Shown: in pieces, positions 1 through 7,023 of the stretch
Numbering within the stretch: position 1 is the first letter of the stretch
How the letters are laid out: the number at the start of each line of letters is the position of its first letter
Origin: CANKBT01 sp038235705
GTDB taxonomy: Bacteria > Actinomycetota > Actinomycetes > Mycobacteriales > SCTD01
Assembly (NCBI GenBank): GCA_038235705.1
Contig: JBBSTR010000001.1
Span: 1-64,000 of the forward strand
Direction: 5' to 3'
DNA length: 64,000 nt
Program-made: the position numbers and the translations under genes
The notes under the pieces: model-generated
Told to the model about the DNA's origin: nothing
The model's input: only the letters and a program-made list of their open reading frames with translations
Databases searched by the model: none

Positions 1-1
1 C

Positions 2-283
2 GTCCGCCCGTGGTTCGGCCCGGCCACCCGCATGCACGTCGAGACCGTGACGCCGGATGCCGGGATGACCTGGTCGACGCCGGGCCTCGGCTACGTCCTG
101 CGCTACCGGCAGGAGGTCAGACCGGTCAGCGTGGCTTCGTGCGAGGTGGTCTTCACCGCCACCGTCGACGGTCCGGCCGGTGCCGTCGTGACCCGCGCTG
201 CCGCGCCGCTGTCCGCGCTCGGGCAGCGCCGGAGGCTTGCCCGGCTGGCTGCGCTCGCCGAGCTGGTCGTCAGGCACGCGTGA
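2..283 (+). CDS. 3' end of a possible acyl-CoA thioesterase-like protein (5' truncated)
   Basis: The reading frame is open from the window edge, so the start lies upstream. About 93 residues remain, containing a Tyr-Arg-x-Glu-Val-Arg-Pro stretch followed by Glu-Val-Val-Phe-Thr-Ala, the alternating strand pattern of hotdog-fold thioesterases, and then a charged Arg/Ala-rich helix to the stop. The family assignment is an inference from this pattern only; no catalytic residue can be identified in the fragment. It converges on the NUDIX gene, whose stop is about 30 bases away. Confidence 0.5.
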   Translation, partial: VRPWFGPATRMHVETVTPDAGMTWSTPGLGYVLRYRQEVRPVSVASCEVVFTATVDGPAGAVVTRAAAPLSALGQRRRLARLAALAELVVRHA

Positions 284-314
284 GGGTGCCCGAGCGCGGC
301 GCACCCCTCGGGCG

Positions 315-797
315 TCACCGCAGGGACGCCACGATCTCGGTCGTGCTCGCGAAGCCGAGCTCGGGGAGTGCGTCGAGCGGGAAGAAGGCGGCGTCGATGG
401 CGTCGTCGGCTGCGGCGAGCACCCCCCCGACCAGCGTGCCCTCGAAGGCCAGGAAGAACGAGGCGCCACCGCCTCCGGGGTAGACGTCGAGGATGCGTCC
501 ACAGGTCACGACGAGACCGGTCTCCTCCGCCACCTCGCGCTCGGCCGCGCGACGCGGGTCCTCGCCGGCGTCGACGAAACCGGCGGGCAGCGCCCACAGC
601 CCCTTGGCCGGAGTCACCCCTCGACGGACGAGAAGGAGCGCCCCGGCCTGATTGCGCACCACTGCGCCCACCCCGACCTTGGGGTCGGTGAAGTGTCTGC
701 GTCCGCAGGCGCTGCAGACCGGCGGCTGGCCGGGAGCCGAGGGTGCCTGCAGAGCCGATCCGCAGGCGGTGCAGAAGCGTGGGTCGGCGTGAGCCAT
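315..797 (-). CDS. NUDIX hydrolase with N-terminal zinc ribbon
   Basis: A 160-residue protein that probably hydrolyses a nucleoside diphosphate linked to another group. Residues C9, C12, C28 and C31 form two CxxC knuckles of a zinc ribbon. The NUDIX box lies at about residues 73-95 (G73, E79, R87, E88, E91, E92, G94 all present), so the magnesium-binding helix is intact. The frame is open further upstream, but the ATG at 797 gives the conserved zinc-ribbon N-terminus. A TAATCT hexamer lies exactly 7 bases before this ATG, suggesting a leaderless transcript. It is divergent from the mutase gene, with only 46 bases between the starts. Substrate unknown. Confidence 0.88.
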   Translation of the reverse strand: MAHADPRFCTACGSALQAPSAPGQPPVCSACGRRHFTDPKVGVGAVVRNQAGALLLVRRGVTPAKGLWALPAGFVDAGEDPRRAAEREVAEETGLVVTCGRILDVYPGGGGASFFLAFEGTLVGGVLAAADDAIDAAFFPLDALPELGFASTTEIVASLR

Positions 798-804
798 GTG
801 CTCC

Positions 805-810
805 AGATTA
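805..810 (-). promoter_or_regulatory. -10 element for leaderless NUDIX transcript
   Basis: TAATCT on the minus strand, then 7 bases, then the ATG at 797. This spacing puts the transcription start at or next to the start codon. I see no clear -35 box. The same arrangement recurs at several other genes in this window. Confidence 0.5.
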
Positions 811-843
811 CGGTGGACGGAAAACACTCTGCAGGAGGACGTC

Positions 844-2517
844 ATGGACCCGGACGAGATCGCCGCTGGCCGCGCTCGGTGGCAGGAGCGCTTCGACGCG
901 TCCCGGCTGCGCGACGCTGACTTCACCACGTTGTCGGGCGAGGACGTGGCGCCGGTCTACGGTCCGCGCCCGGGTGAGACGTATGAGGGCTTCGAGCGGA
1001 TCGGTTGGCCGGGGGAATTCCCGTTCACCCGGGGTCTGCACGCCAGCGGTAACCGGGGCCGGATGTGGACGGTGCGGCAGTTCGCCGGGTTCGGCAACGC
1101 GCACCAGACCAACGAGCGCTACAAGATGATCCTGGCCGAGGGCGGGGGCGGTCTGTCGGTTGCGTTCGACATGCCGACCCTGATGGGGCGTGACAGCGAC
1201 GATCCGCGCTCGCTCGGTGAGGTCGGGCACTGCGGTGTGGCGATCGACAGCGCGGCGGACATGGAGGTGCTGTTCGACAGCATCGACCTGGGTGCGGTGA
1301 CCACGTCGATGACGATCAGCGGTCCGGCGGTGCCGGTGTTCTGCATGTATGTGGTGGCGGCTGAGCGGGCCGGGGTGGACCCGGCGGTGCTGAACGGGAC
1401 GTTGCAGACCGACATCTTCAAGGAGTACACGGCGCAGAAGGAGTGGCTGTTCGCGCCGGAGCCGCACCTGCGTCTGATCGGTGACCTGATGGAGCACTGC
1501 GCGGCGGGGATCCCGGCGTACAAGCCGCTGTCGGTGTCGGGCTATCACATCCGGGAGGCTGGTTCGACGGCTGCGCAGGAGCTGGCGTTCACGCTGGCGG
1601 ACGGGTTCGCCTACGTCGAGCTGGGCCTGTCCCGCGGCCTGGACATCGAGGAGTTCGCGCCCGGGTTGTCGTTCTTTTTCGACAGTCACATCGACTTCTT
1701 CGAGGAGATCGCGAAGTTCCGCGCGGCGCGGCGGATCTGGGCGCGGTGGTTGCGTGACGTCTACGGCGCGAAGACGGCCAAGGCGCAGTGGCTGCGTTTC
1801 CACACGCAGACGGCCGGGGTCTCGCTGACCGCACAGCAGCCGGACAACAACATCGTGCGTACGGCGATCGAGGCGCTTGCCGCCGTGCTCGGTGGGACGA
1901 ACAGCCTGCACACGAACGCGCTGGACGAGGTGCTCGCGCTGCCGAGCGCGAAGGCGGCGCAGATCGCCCTGCGGACGCAGCACGTGCTGGCCGAGGAGAC
2001 CGGGGTCGGCAACGTCGCTGACCCGCTCGGTGGGTCCTGGTACGTCGAGCAGCTGACGGACGAGATCGAGGCCCGTGCCGAGGAGATCTTCTCGCAGGTG
2101 CGGGATCTCGGCAGCGACGGCAGCATGACCGCCGGGGTGCTCCGCGGCATCGAGGACGGGTGGTTCACCGGGGAGATCGCCGAGGCCGCCTTCCAGTACC
2201 AGGTCGCGCTCGAGAAGGGCGACAAGCGGGTGGTCGGGGTCAACGTGCACACCGGCGGCGTCGATGACCCGCTGGAGATCCTGCGGGTCAGCCATGAGGT
2301 CGAGACCGAGCAGGTGAAGGTGCTGGCGGGGCGTCGAGCAGGACGGGACGACGAGCGCGTGCGGGCGACGCTCGCCACGCTCGTCGAGACCGCCCGGGGC
2401 GAGGGCAACACCGTTCCGCCGATGCTCGAGGCCGTGCGCGCCGAGGCCACGCTCGGCGAGATCTGCGGAGTGCTCCGCGACCTCTGGGGCAGCTACACCG
2501 AGCCTCCCCGCTTCTAG
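844..2517 (+). CDS. icmA: Coenzyme-B12-dependent acyl-CoA mutase large subunit, isobutyryl-CoA mutase type
   Basis: A 557-residue TIM-barrel mutase subunit with no C-terminal B12-binding domain; a separate small subunit must exist outside the window. It would interconvert isobutyryl-CoA and n-butyryl-CoA. The substrate-discriminating residues are F80 (in RQFAGFG) and Q198 (in AQKEWLF), with H235 in SGYH. Methylmalonyl-CoA mutase has Tyr and Arg at the first two positions, and 2-hydroxyisobutyryl-CoA mutase has Ile and Gln. Phe/Gln at positions 80 and 198 is the published isobutyryl-CoA mutase pair. The ATG at 844 is chosen because AGGAGG lies 5 bases upstream. The stop codon overlaps the convergent FAD dehydrogenase stop by two bases. 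I am sure of the family and fairly sure of the subtype. Confidence 0.85.
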   Translation: MDPDEIAAGRARWQERFDASRLRDADFTTLSGEDVAPVYGPRPGETYEGFERIGWPGEFPFTRGLHASGNRGRMWTVRQFAGFGNAHQTNERYKMILAEGGGGLSVAFDMPTLMGRDSDDPRSLGEVGHCGVAIDSAADMEVLFDSIDLGAVTTSMTISGPAVPVFCMYVVAAERAGVDPAVLNGTLQTDIFKEYTAQKEWLFAPEPHLRLIGDLMEHCAAGIPAYKPLSVSGYHIREAGSTAAQELAFTLADGFAYVELGLSRGLDIEEFAPGLSFFFDSHIDFFEEIAKFRAARRIWARWLRDVYGAKTAKAQWLRFHTQTAGVSLTAQQPDNNIVRTAIEALAAVLGGTNSLHTNALDEVLALPSAKAAQIALRTQHVLAEETGVGNVADPLGGSWYVEQLTDEIEARAEEIFSQVRDLGSDGSMTAGVLRGIEDGWFTGEIAEAAFQYQVALEKGDKRVVGVNVHTGGVDDPLEILRVSHEVETEQVKVLAGRRAGRDDERVRATLATLVETARGEGNTVPPMLEAVRAEATLGEICGVLRDLWGSYTEPPRF

Positions 2518-3917
2518 GTCACCTTCCCGGGGTTCAGGATCCCGTACGGGTCGAGCGCGGCCTTGACGGCCCGCTGCATCGCCATCGCCTCCGTCGACAG
2601 CTCCTGGGCCAGCCCGTCGCGCTTCAGCAGCCCGACACCGTGCTCACCGGTCACCGTGCCGCCGAGCTCGAGCGCGTCCGTGATGATCTGGCGGAACGCG
2701 GCTTGGGCGCGGGTCTGCGCCGCGGTGTCGCCAGGTGGCGTGATCAGCAGCGGGTGAAGGTTGCCGTCGCCGGCGTGCGCGATGTTGGCGATCATGATGT
2801 CGTGCTTCACGGCGGCGGCCTCGATCCGGGCGAGCATCTCGCTGACGGCAGATCTCGGGACGCAGACGTCCTCGGTGAGGACCGGCCCGAGCCGCTCGAG
2901 AGCCGGGTAGGCGAGTCGGCGGGCCAAGAACAACGCCTCGGCCTCGTCCGGGTCGGTGGACGCGGCCGCCCAGCTCGCACCGGCCTGCTCGAACGCGGCG
3001 AGCATGACCTGCGCCTCGTGCTCGCCTGCCTCCCCAGGAGCGTCGGTACGTCCGAGCAGCACGACGTTGGCCTCCACCGACAGGCCCATGTTCTTCCAGG
3101 CGTCGACGGCGACCAGGCAGTGCCGGTCGACCAGCTCGAGCGCGGAGGGGACCACGCCTGCGGCACCGATCGCCTCGACCGCCTTGCCCGCAGCCACGAC
3201 CGAGTCGAAGAAACCGGCGACCGTGCGTTCCGGTGCTCGGGCCGCTCGCAGCCGTACGGTGACCTCGGTGATCACCCCGAGGGTGCCTTCCGAACCGACC
3301 ATCAGGCCGGTTGGGTCGTAGCCGGCGACGCCCTTCGCGGTCCGTCGGCCCAGCCGGACCACCTCGCCGAGACCGTTGACGATCTCGAGCGCCAGGACGT
3401 AGTCGCGCGTGACGCCGTACTTCACGCAGCACAGCCCGCCGGCGTTGGTGGCCACGTTGCCGCCGATCGTCGACCACGGCGAGCTGGCCGGGTCCGGCGG
3501 GTACCAGAGACCGTGTGCCGCAGCGGCTGCCCGGAGGTGGTCGTTGATCACCCCCGGCTGCACGACCGCCAGACGCTCGACCGCGTCGATCTCCCGTACC
3601 GCTGTCATCCGTTCCGTCGAGAGCACCACGCAGCCGTCGACGGCGTTGGCCCCACCCGACAGGCCGGTGCCCGCGCCGCGAGGGACGACCGGGACCCGGT
3701 GCTCGACGCACGCCCGCACCACCGCCTGCACCTCGGCCGTGCTGTGCGGCCGCACCACGACCAGAGGCTGACCGTGCGCGGCCCACGCTGCCTCGTCGTG
3801 GGCGTAGGAGCCGACGACGTCTCGGTCCGAGAGCAGGCGCTCGCCCGGAAGGGACGCTCGCAGCCGAGCGAGCAGGCGCTCGCCGTCCCCCGGTGGGCTC
3901 TGTCGTGACGTGGTCAC
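2514..3917 (-). CDS. FAD-linked oxidase, glycolate oxidase GlcD / D-lactate dehydrogenase type
   Basis: A 467-residue flavoprotein oxidising a 2-hydroxy acid such as glycolate or D-lactate. The N-terminal FAD-binding PCMH domain (about residues 45-220) carries PVVPRGAGTGLSGGA at 77-91 and a second nucleotide-binding stretch SEGTLGVITEV. The C-terminal FAD-oxidase domain has the conserved HAGDGNLHP motif and ends with GILNPGKV, typical of the family. The GTG at 3917 gives the usual family N-terminus; the frame stays open upstream only because it runs antisense through the thioredoxin gene. There are no GlcE or GlcF partners nearby, so it may act alone. The substrate cannot be read from the sequence. 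Confidence 0.85.
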   Translation of the reverse strand: MTTSRQSPPGDGERLLARLRASLPGERLLSDRDVVGSYAHDEAAWAAHGQPLVVVRPHSTAEVQAVVRACVEHRVPVVPRGAGTGLSGGANAVDGCVVLSTERMTAVREIDAVERLAVVQPGVINDHLRAAAAAHGLWYPPDPASSPWSTIGGNVATNAGGLCCVKYGVTRDYVLALEIVNGLGEVVRLGRRTAKGVAGYDPTGLMVGSEGTLGVITEVTVRLRAARAPERTVAGFFDSVVAAGKAVEAIGAAGVVPSALELVDRHCLVAVDAWKNMGLSVEANVVLLGRTDAPGEAGEHEAQVMLAAFEQAGASWAAASTDPDEAEALFLARRLAYPALERLGPVLTEDVCVPRSAVSEMLARIEAAAVKHDIMIANIAHAGDGNLHPLLITPPGDTAAQTRAQAAFRQIITDALELGGTVTGEHGVGLLKRDGLAQELSTEAMAMQRAVKAALDPYGILNPGKVT

Positions 3918-3974
3918 CGGGCCAGTGAAGCGCACCGGGGAAGGAGCAGGGCGTCGGTGCGGTTGACTCCTGGC

Positions 3975-4904
3975 ATGCGGATGAGGCCTTCGGACATCAA
4001 CGTCGCCGGTGCGGTGGACCTGTCGGGGCTGCGGCCACCGACGGCAGCGCCTTCCTCGGGCGGGACGACCGGGGGGCCGAGCGCCGGGACCGATCTCGTC
4101 TTCGACGTCACCGAGGCCGAGTTCGAGGACAAGGTGCTGCGCCGGTCGCTGCAGGTGCCTGTGCTCGTCGACTTCTGGGCGTCCTGGTGCGGTCCGTGCA
4201 AGCAGCTGTCCCCGGTGCTCGAGAAGCTCGCCGCCGAGGGCAACGGCTCCTGGGCGCTCGCCAAGGTGGACGTGGACGCTAACCAAGGCATCGCCGGACA
4301 GCTGCAGATCCAGAGCATCCCCACCGTGATGCTCGCGCTGGGCGGTCGCCTTATCCAGGGGTTCACCGGGGCCCTTCCCGAGCGTGATCTCCGTAGCTTC
4401 CTCGAGCAGGTCCTCGCCGCCGCCGACCAGGCAGGCCTGACCGGACCGGGTGTCGCCCCCGAGGGCGACCTGCCCGACGAGGGCCCGGCGCCGGAGCCCG
4501 AGGTCGTCGCCGCGGAGCAAGCCCTTGACCAGGGTGACTTCGCGACTGCGGAGGCCGCCTACGACGCCCTGCTCGTCCGGCTGCCAGGTGACCCGATGGC
4601 GCAGGCGGGCCGGGCGAGCGTCGCGTTGTTCCGGCGTACGGAAGGCATCGACCCGCAGGCAACCCTCGACCGAGCGGCCGCTGACCCTGCCGACGTCCCG
4701 GCGCAGCTGGCCGCGGCCGACGTCGAAGTGCTGTCGGACCAGGTGGAGGAGGCGATCACTCGGCTCGTGACCCTGGTGCGTACGAGCCAGGGTGACGATC
4801 GCGACGCCGCCCGTGAGCGGCTGCTCGAGCTGTTTCTCGTGCTGCCGCCGGAGGACCCGCGCGTGGTCGCAGGCCGTCGCTCGCTGGCGAGCGCGTTGTT
4901 CTGA
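3975..4904 (+). CDS. Thioredoxin-TPR protein, CnoX/YbbN-like
   Basis: A 309-residue cytoplasmic protein. A disordered Pro/Gly/Ser-rich segment (about residues 20-40) precedes a thioredoxin fold with the complete WCGPC motif at 71-75 and the cis-proline loop SIPTV. The C-terminal half (from about residue 175) is an Ala/Leu-rich helical region matching the tetratricopeptide part of YbbN/CnoX-type chaperedoxins, which bind client proteins and protect them from oxidation. In contrast to E. coli CnoX, both active-site cysteines are present, so redox activity is likely. The ATG at 3975 is preferred over an upstream GTG at 3957. It is divergent from the FAD dehydrogenase by 57 bases. Confidence 0.85.
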   Translation: MRMRPSDINVAGAVDLSGLRPPTAAPSSGGTTGGPSAGTDLVFDVTEAEFEDKVLRRSLQVPVLVDFWASWCGPCKQLSPVLEKLAAEGNGSWALAKVDVDANQGIAGQLQIQSIPTVMLALGGRLIQGFTGALPERDLRSFLEQVLAAADQAGLTGPGVAPEGDLPDEGPAPEPEVVAAEQALDQGDFATAEAAYDALLVRLPGDPMAQAGRASVALFRRTEGIDPQATLDRAAADPADVPAQLAAADVEVLSDQVEEAITRLVTLVRTSQGDDRDAARERLLELFLVLPPEDPRVVAGRRSLASALF

Positions 4905-4953
4905 GCCCCGTCCCGGACGGGTGGCGACTCCGTCGGCGCTCGTGCAGACGACC

Positions 4954-5766
4954 TCAGCTGATCGAGGCCTGCAGGCGCCGCATCCCGGACAGCCACCGGT
5001 CGTAGTCACCGCTCTTGCGCTGGAAGAAGGTAAGCACCTCAGGGTGCGGCAAGATGAGGAACTGCTCGGCCGCGATGCCCGCCAGCACGATCTGGGCGAC
5101 CTGTTCGGGCTCCAGGACCTCTCCGCTGCTCGTCACGGCCTTGGCGCCTGCCGCTGCCGCGCCCGAGGTCTCGGCGCGGCCGGCGTTGAGCATGTCGGTG
5201 TTGACGCCCATCGGGCACAGGCAGCTGACCTTGACCCCACGGTCGCCGTAGGTCACCGACAACCACTCGGCGAAGGCGATGGCCCCGTGCTTGGACACCG
5301 AGTAAGGCGCTGAGCCGATCTGGGTCAGCAGCCCGGCCGCGCTGGCGGTGGAGACGAAGTAGCCCTCGCCCCGATCCAGCCACTCCGGCAGCAGCAGCCG
5401 GGCGGCACGCACGTGGGCCATCACGTTGACCTCGAGGGCGACGGACCACTCGTCCTCCTCGCTCACCCCGTCGGCGGCGGTGCCGCCGACGCCGGCGTTG
5501 GCGAGGTAGAGGTCCACCGGGCCGAAGGTCCGGGCGGCGAGATCGAGGACGTCAGCCACCACGGCGGACTCGGTGATGTCGCCGGTCAGCGCGATCGCCT
5601 GCCCTGGGTGATCCGCCAGGATCTCCGAGACCACCTGCTCGACCCGGGTGCCGGGTCGGTCGGTGACGACCACCTGCGCTCCTGCCGCGGCCAGGGTCCG
5701 CGACAGGGCAGCCCCGATGCCGCCCGCGCCACCCGTCACCACAGCCACCTTGCCCCGTACGTCCAT
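4954..5766 (-). CDS. Short-chain dehydrogenase/reductase
   Basis: A 270-residue classical SDR. The cofactor motif TGGAGGIG is at 11-18, followed by NAG at 90-92. The catalytic set is a serine near 139-142, Y155 and K159 (YSVSK). An acidic D36 after the second strand (VTDRP) favours NAD(H) over NADP(H). The start at 5766 fits the family N-terminus. It is divergent from the MaoC gene, and the shared 85-base intergenic region carries a 22-bp operator-like dyad, so it is probably co-regulated with the acyl-CoA cluster. A 3-hydroxyacyl-CoA or alcohol substrate is plausible by context only. Confidence 0.88.
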   Translation of the reverse strand: MDVRGKVAVVTGGAGGIGAALSRTLAAAGAQVVVTDRPGTRVEQVVSEILADHPGQAIALTGDITESAVVADVLDLAARTFGPVDLYLANAGVGGTAADGVSEEDEWSVALEVNVMAHVRAARLLLPEWLDRGEGYFVSTASAAGLLTQIGSAPYSVSKHGAIAFAEWLSVTYGDRGVKVSCLCPMGVNTDMLNAGRAETSGAAAAGAKAVTSSGEVLEPEQVAQIVLAGIAAEQFLILPHPEVLTFFQRKSGDYDRWLSGMRRLQASIS

Positions 5767-5793
5767 GGCGCTTCTCCCATCGTCTCCACCCGC

Positions 5794-5815
5794 AACTTGA
5801 GGGTGTCGTCAAGTT
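5794..5815. promoter_or_regulatory. Candidate TetR operator in a divergent promoter region
   Basis: A perfect inverted repeat: AACTTGA at 5794-5800 and TCAAGTT at 5809-5815, separated by 8 bases. The 7-8-7 geometry suits a TetR-family dimer. It overlaps the -35 box (TTGAGG, 5797-5802) of the MaoC-side promoter and sits 28 bases from the divergent SDR start, so binding could repress both directions. The TetR gene at 6325 is the obvious candidate regulator, by inference. Confidence 0.7.
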
Positions 5816-5825
5816 CAGTTAGTGT
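5797..5825 (+). promoter_or_regulatory. Promoter for the maoC-tetR-acyl-CoA ligase operon
   Basis: TTGAGG at 5797-5802, a 17-base spacer, and TAGTGT at 5820-5825, giving a predicted start of transcription near 5832 and a leader of about 20 bases with GAGGGAG before the ATG at 5852. The operator dyad overlaps the -35 box and most of the spacer. Confidence 0.55.
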
Positions 5826-5851
5826 GCCAGTCCGTCGATCGAGGGAGAAGC

Positions 5852-6328
5852 ATGAGCGCGAGCGAGCGACAGACGCCCGGGTCGACCGCGGACCTGGAGG
5901 GGCTGATCGGCCGGCAGCTGGGGCCGACCAGCTGGGTCGTGGTCGACCAGAGCAAGGTCGACAGCTTTGCCGAGACGACCGGCGACAGGCAATGGATCCA
6001 TGTGGACCCCGAGCGGGCTGCGGCGGGCCCGGCGGGCGGCACGATCGCCCACGGGCTGCTCACCCTCTCGCTGGGCCCGACGCTCACCGAGGAGCTGTTC
6101 TCGTTCGAGGGGTTCGCGATGACCCTGAACTACGGCTATGACAAGGTGCGCTTTCCGGCGCCCGTCCCGGTGGGGTCGCGCGTGCGGATGACGGCGACAG
6201 TGACGGCGGTGACTCTCGTGCCGGGAGGGGCGCAGGTCACGACCACGCAGGTCTTCGAGTGCGAAGGCTCCGCGAAGCCGGTGTGCGTCGCGGAGTCGGT
6301 CGGACGATTCGTCGAGAAGCAAGAATGA
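5852..6328 (+). CDS. MaoC-like (R)-specific enoyl-CoA hydratase
   Basis: A 158-residue single hotdog domain that likely hydrates an enoyl-CoA. The hydratase-2 motif region at about 44-69 contains the catalytic pair D45 and H50, spaced as in PhaJ, followed by the AHG turn near 67-69. The ATG at 5852 is preceded by GAGGGAG, so it is preferred over an upstream in-frame start at 5822, which would lie at the -10 box. Its stop overlaps the TetR start as ATGA, implying translational coupling. First gene of the TetR-controlled acyl-CoA operon. Confidence 0.87.
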   Translation: MSASERQTPGSTADLEGLIGRQLGPTSWVVVDQSKVDSFAETTGDRQWIHVDPERAAAGPAGGTIAHGLLTLSLGPTLTEELFSFEGFAMTLNYGYDKVRFPAPVPVGSRVRMTATVTAVTLVPGGAQVTTTQVFECEGSAKPVCVAESVGRFVEKQE

Positions 6329-7023
6329 CCGACCGTCCGGCAGTCGAGCGGCGTCGTCGCCCGATCACGCCGGACCTCGGGGCACGGAACTTGCCGACCA
6401 GCACGAGGGGGATGCGGACCCGCATCGCCTTGGTGGCCGCGGCCCGCGTCGTCTTCGCCCGTGACGGTTATGTCGACGCTCGGATCACCGACATCTCTCG
6501 GGAGGCCGACGTTGCGGCCGGCTCGTTCTACACCTACTTCACGAGCAAGCAAGAGGTCTTCCAGGCGGTCTTCGACGAGGTGCAGGAGGAGATGCTGCAC
6601 CCTCGGATGGGGGAGACCGAGGTGCACGCCGACGTGGTCACGACGATCGAGGCCAACAACCGCGCCTATCTCGACCTCTACCGACGCAACGCGCGCCTGA
6701 TGGCGGTCATCGAACAGGTCGCCACCGTCAACGAAGAATTTCGCGGGATGCGCCTGAAACGATCACGCGCGTTCGCCGACCGCAACGCCCGCAGCATCCG
6801 ACGGCTGCAGAAGCGGGGTCTGGCCGATCCTGAGCTCGACCCGCAGGTGGCCGCCATGGCGATCTCCGGCATGGTCAGCAGGCTGGCCTACGCCACCTAC
6901 GTGCTCGAGGACCCGGTCCCGTTCGACGTCCTGGTCGCGACGACGACGCGGCTGTGGCTCAACGCCTTGCGCATCCCGGCGGAGATCCCCGTCGGTCCGG
7001 TCGAGCAGGAGAGACAGACATGA
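6325..7023 (+). CDS. TetR-family transcriptional regulator
   Basis: A 232-residue regulator. The N-terminal helix-turn-helix lies at about residues 53-76 (ITDISREADVAAGSFYTYF), the usual TetR recognition helix. The remaining all-helical part is the ligand-binding and dimer domain. It overlaps the MaoC gene and the acyl-CoA ligase gene, each by ATGA, so it is made from the operon it probably controls through the 5794-5815 dyad. An acyl-CoA or fatty-acid effector is likely from context. It carries about 25 extra basic residues before the DNA-binding domain. Confidence 0.9.
   Translation: MTDRPAVERRRRPITPDLGARNLPTSTRGMRTRIALVAAARVVFARDGYVDARITDISREADVAAGSFYTYFTSKQEVFQAVFDEVQEEMLHPRMGETEVHADVVTTIEANNRAYLDLYRRNARLMAVIEQVATVNEEFRGMRLKRSRAFADRNARSIRRLQKRGLADPELDPQVAAMAISGMVSRLAYATYVLEDPVPFDVLVATTTRLWLNALRIPAEIPVGPVEQERQT

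Noticed and set aside
282..306. Possible terminator between the first gene and NUDIX
   Set aside because: Only a 6-bp stem (GGGTGC/GCACCC) with an 11-base loop; too weak to list.
808..2295. A 495-codon open frame antisense to the B12 mutase
   Set aside because: Its composition is Arg/His/Leu-rich with no domain, as expected from the antisense of high-GC coding DNA; the plus-strand mutase is certain.
844..2517. Methylmalonyl-CoA mutase
   Set aside because: Phe80 and Gln198 replace the Tyr and Arg needed for methylmalonyl-CoA, and there is no B12 domain or adjacent mutA.
3918..5009. N-terminal extension of the FAD dehydrogenase frame by about 364 codons
   Set aside because: It runs antisense through the thioredoxin-TPR gene and has no recognisable domain; the GTG at 3917 gives the family N-terminus.
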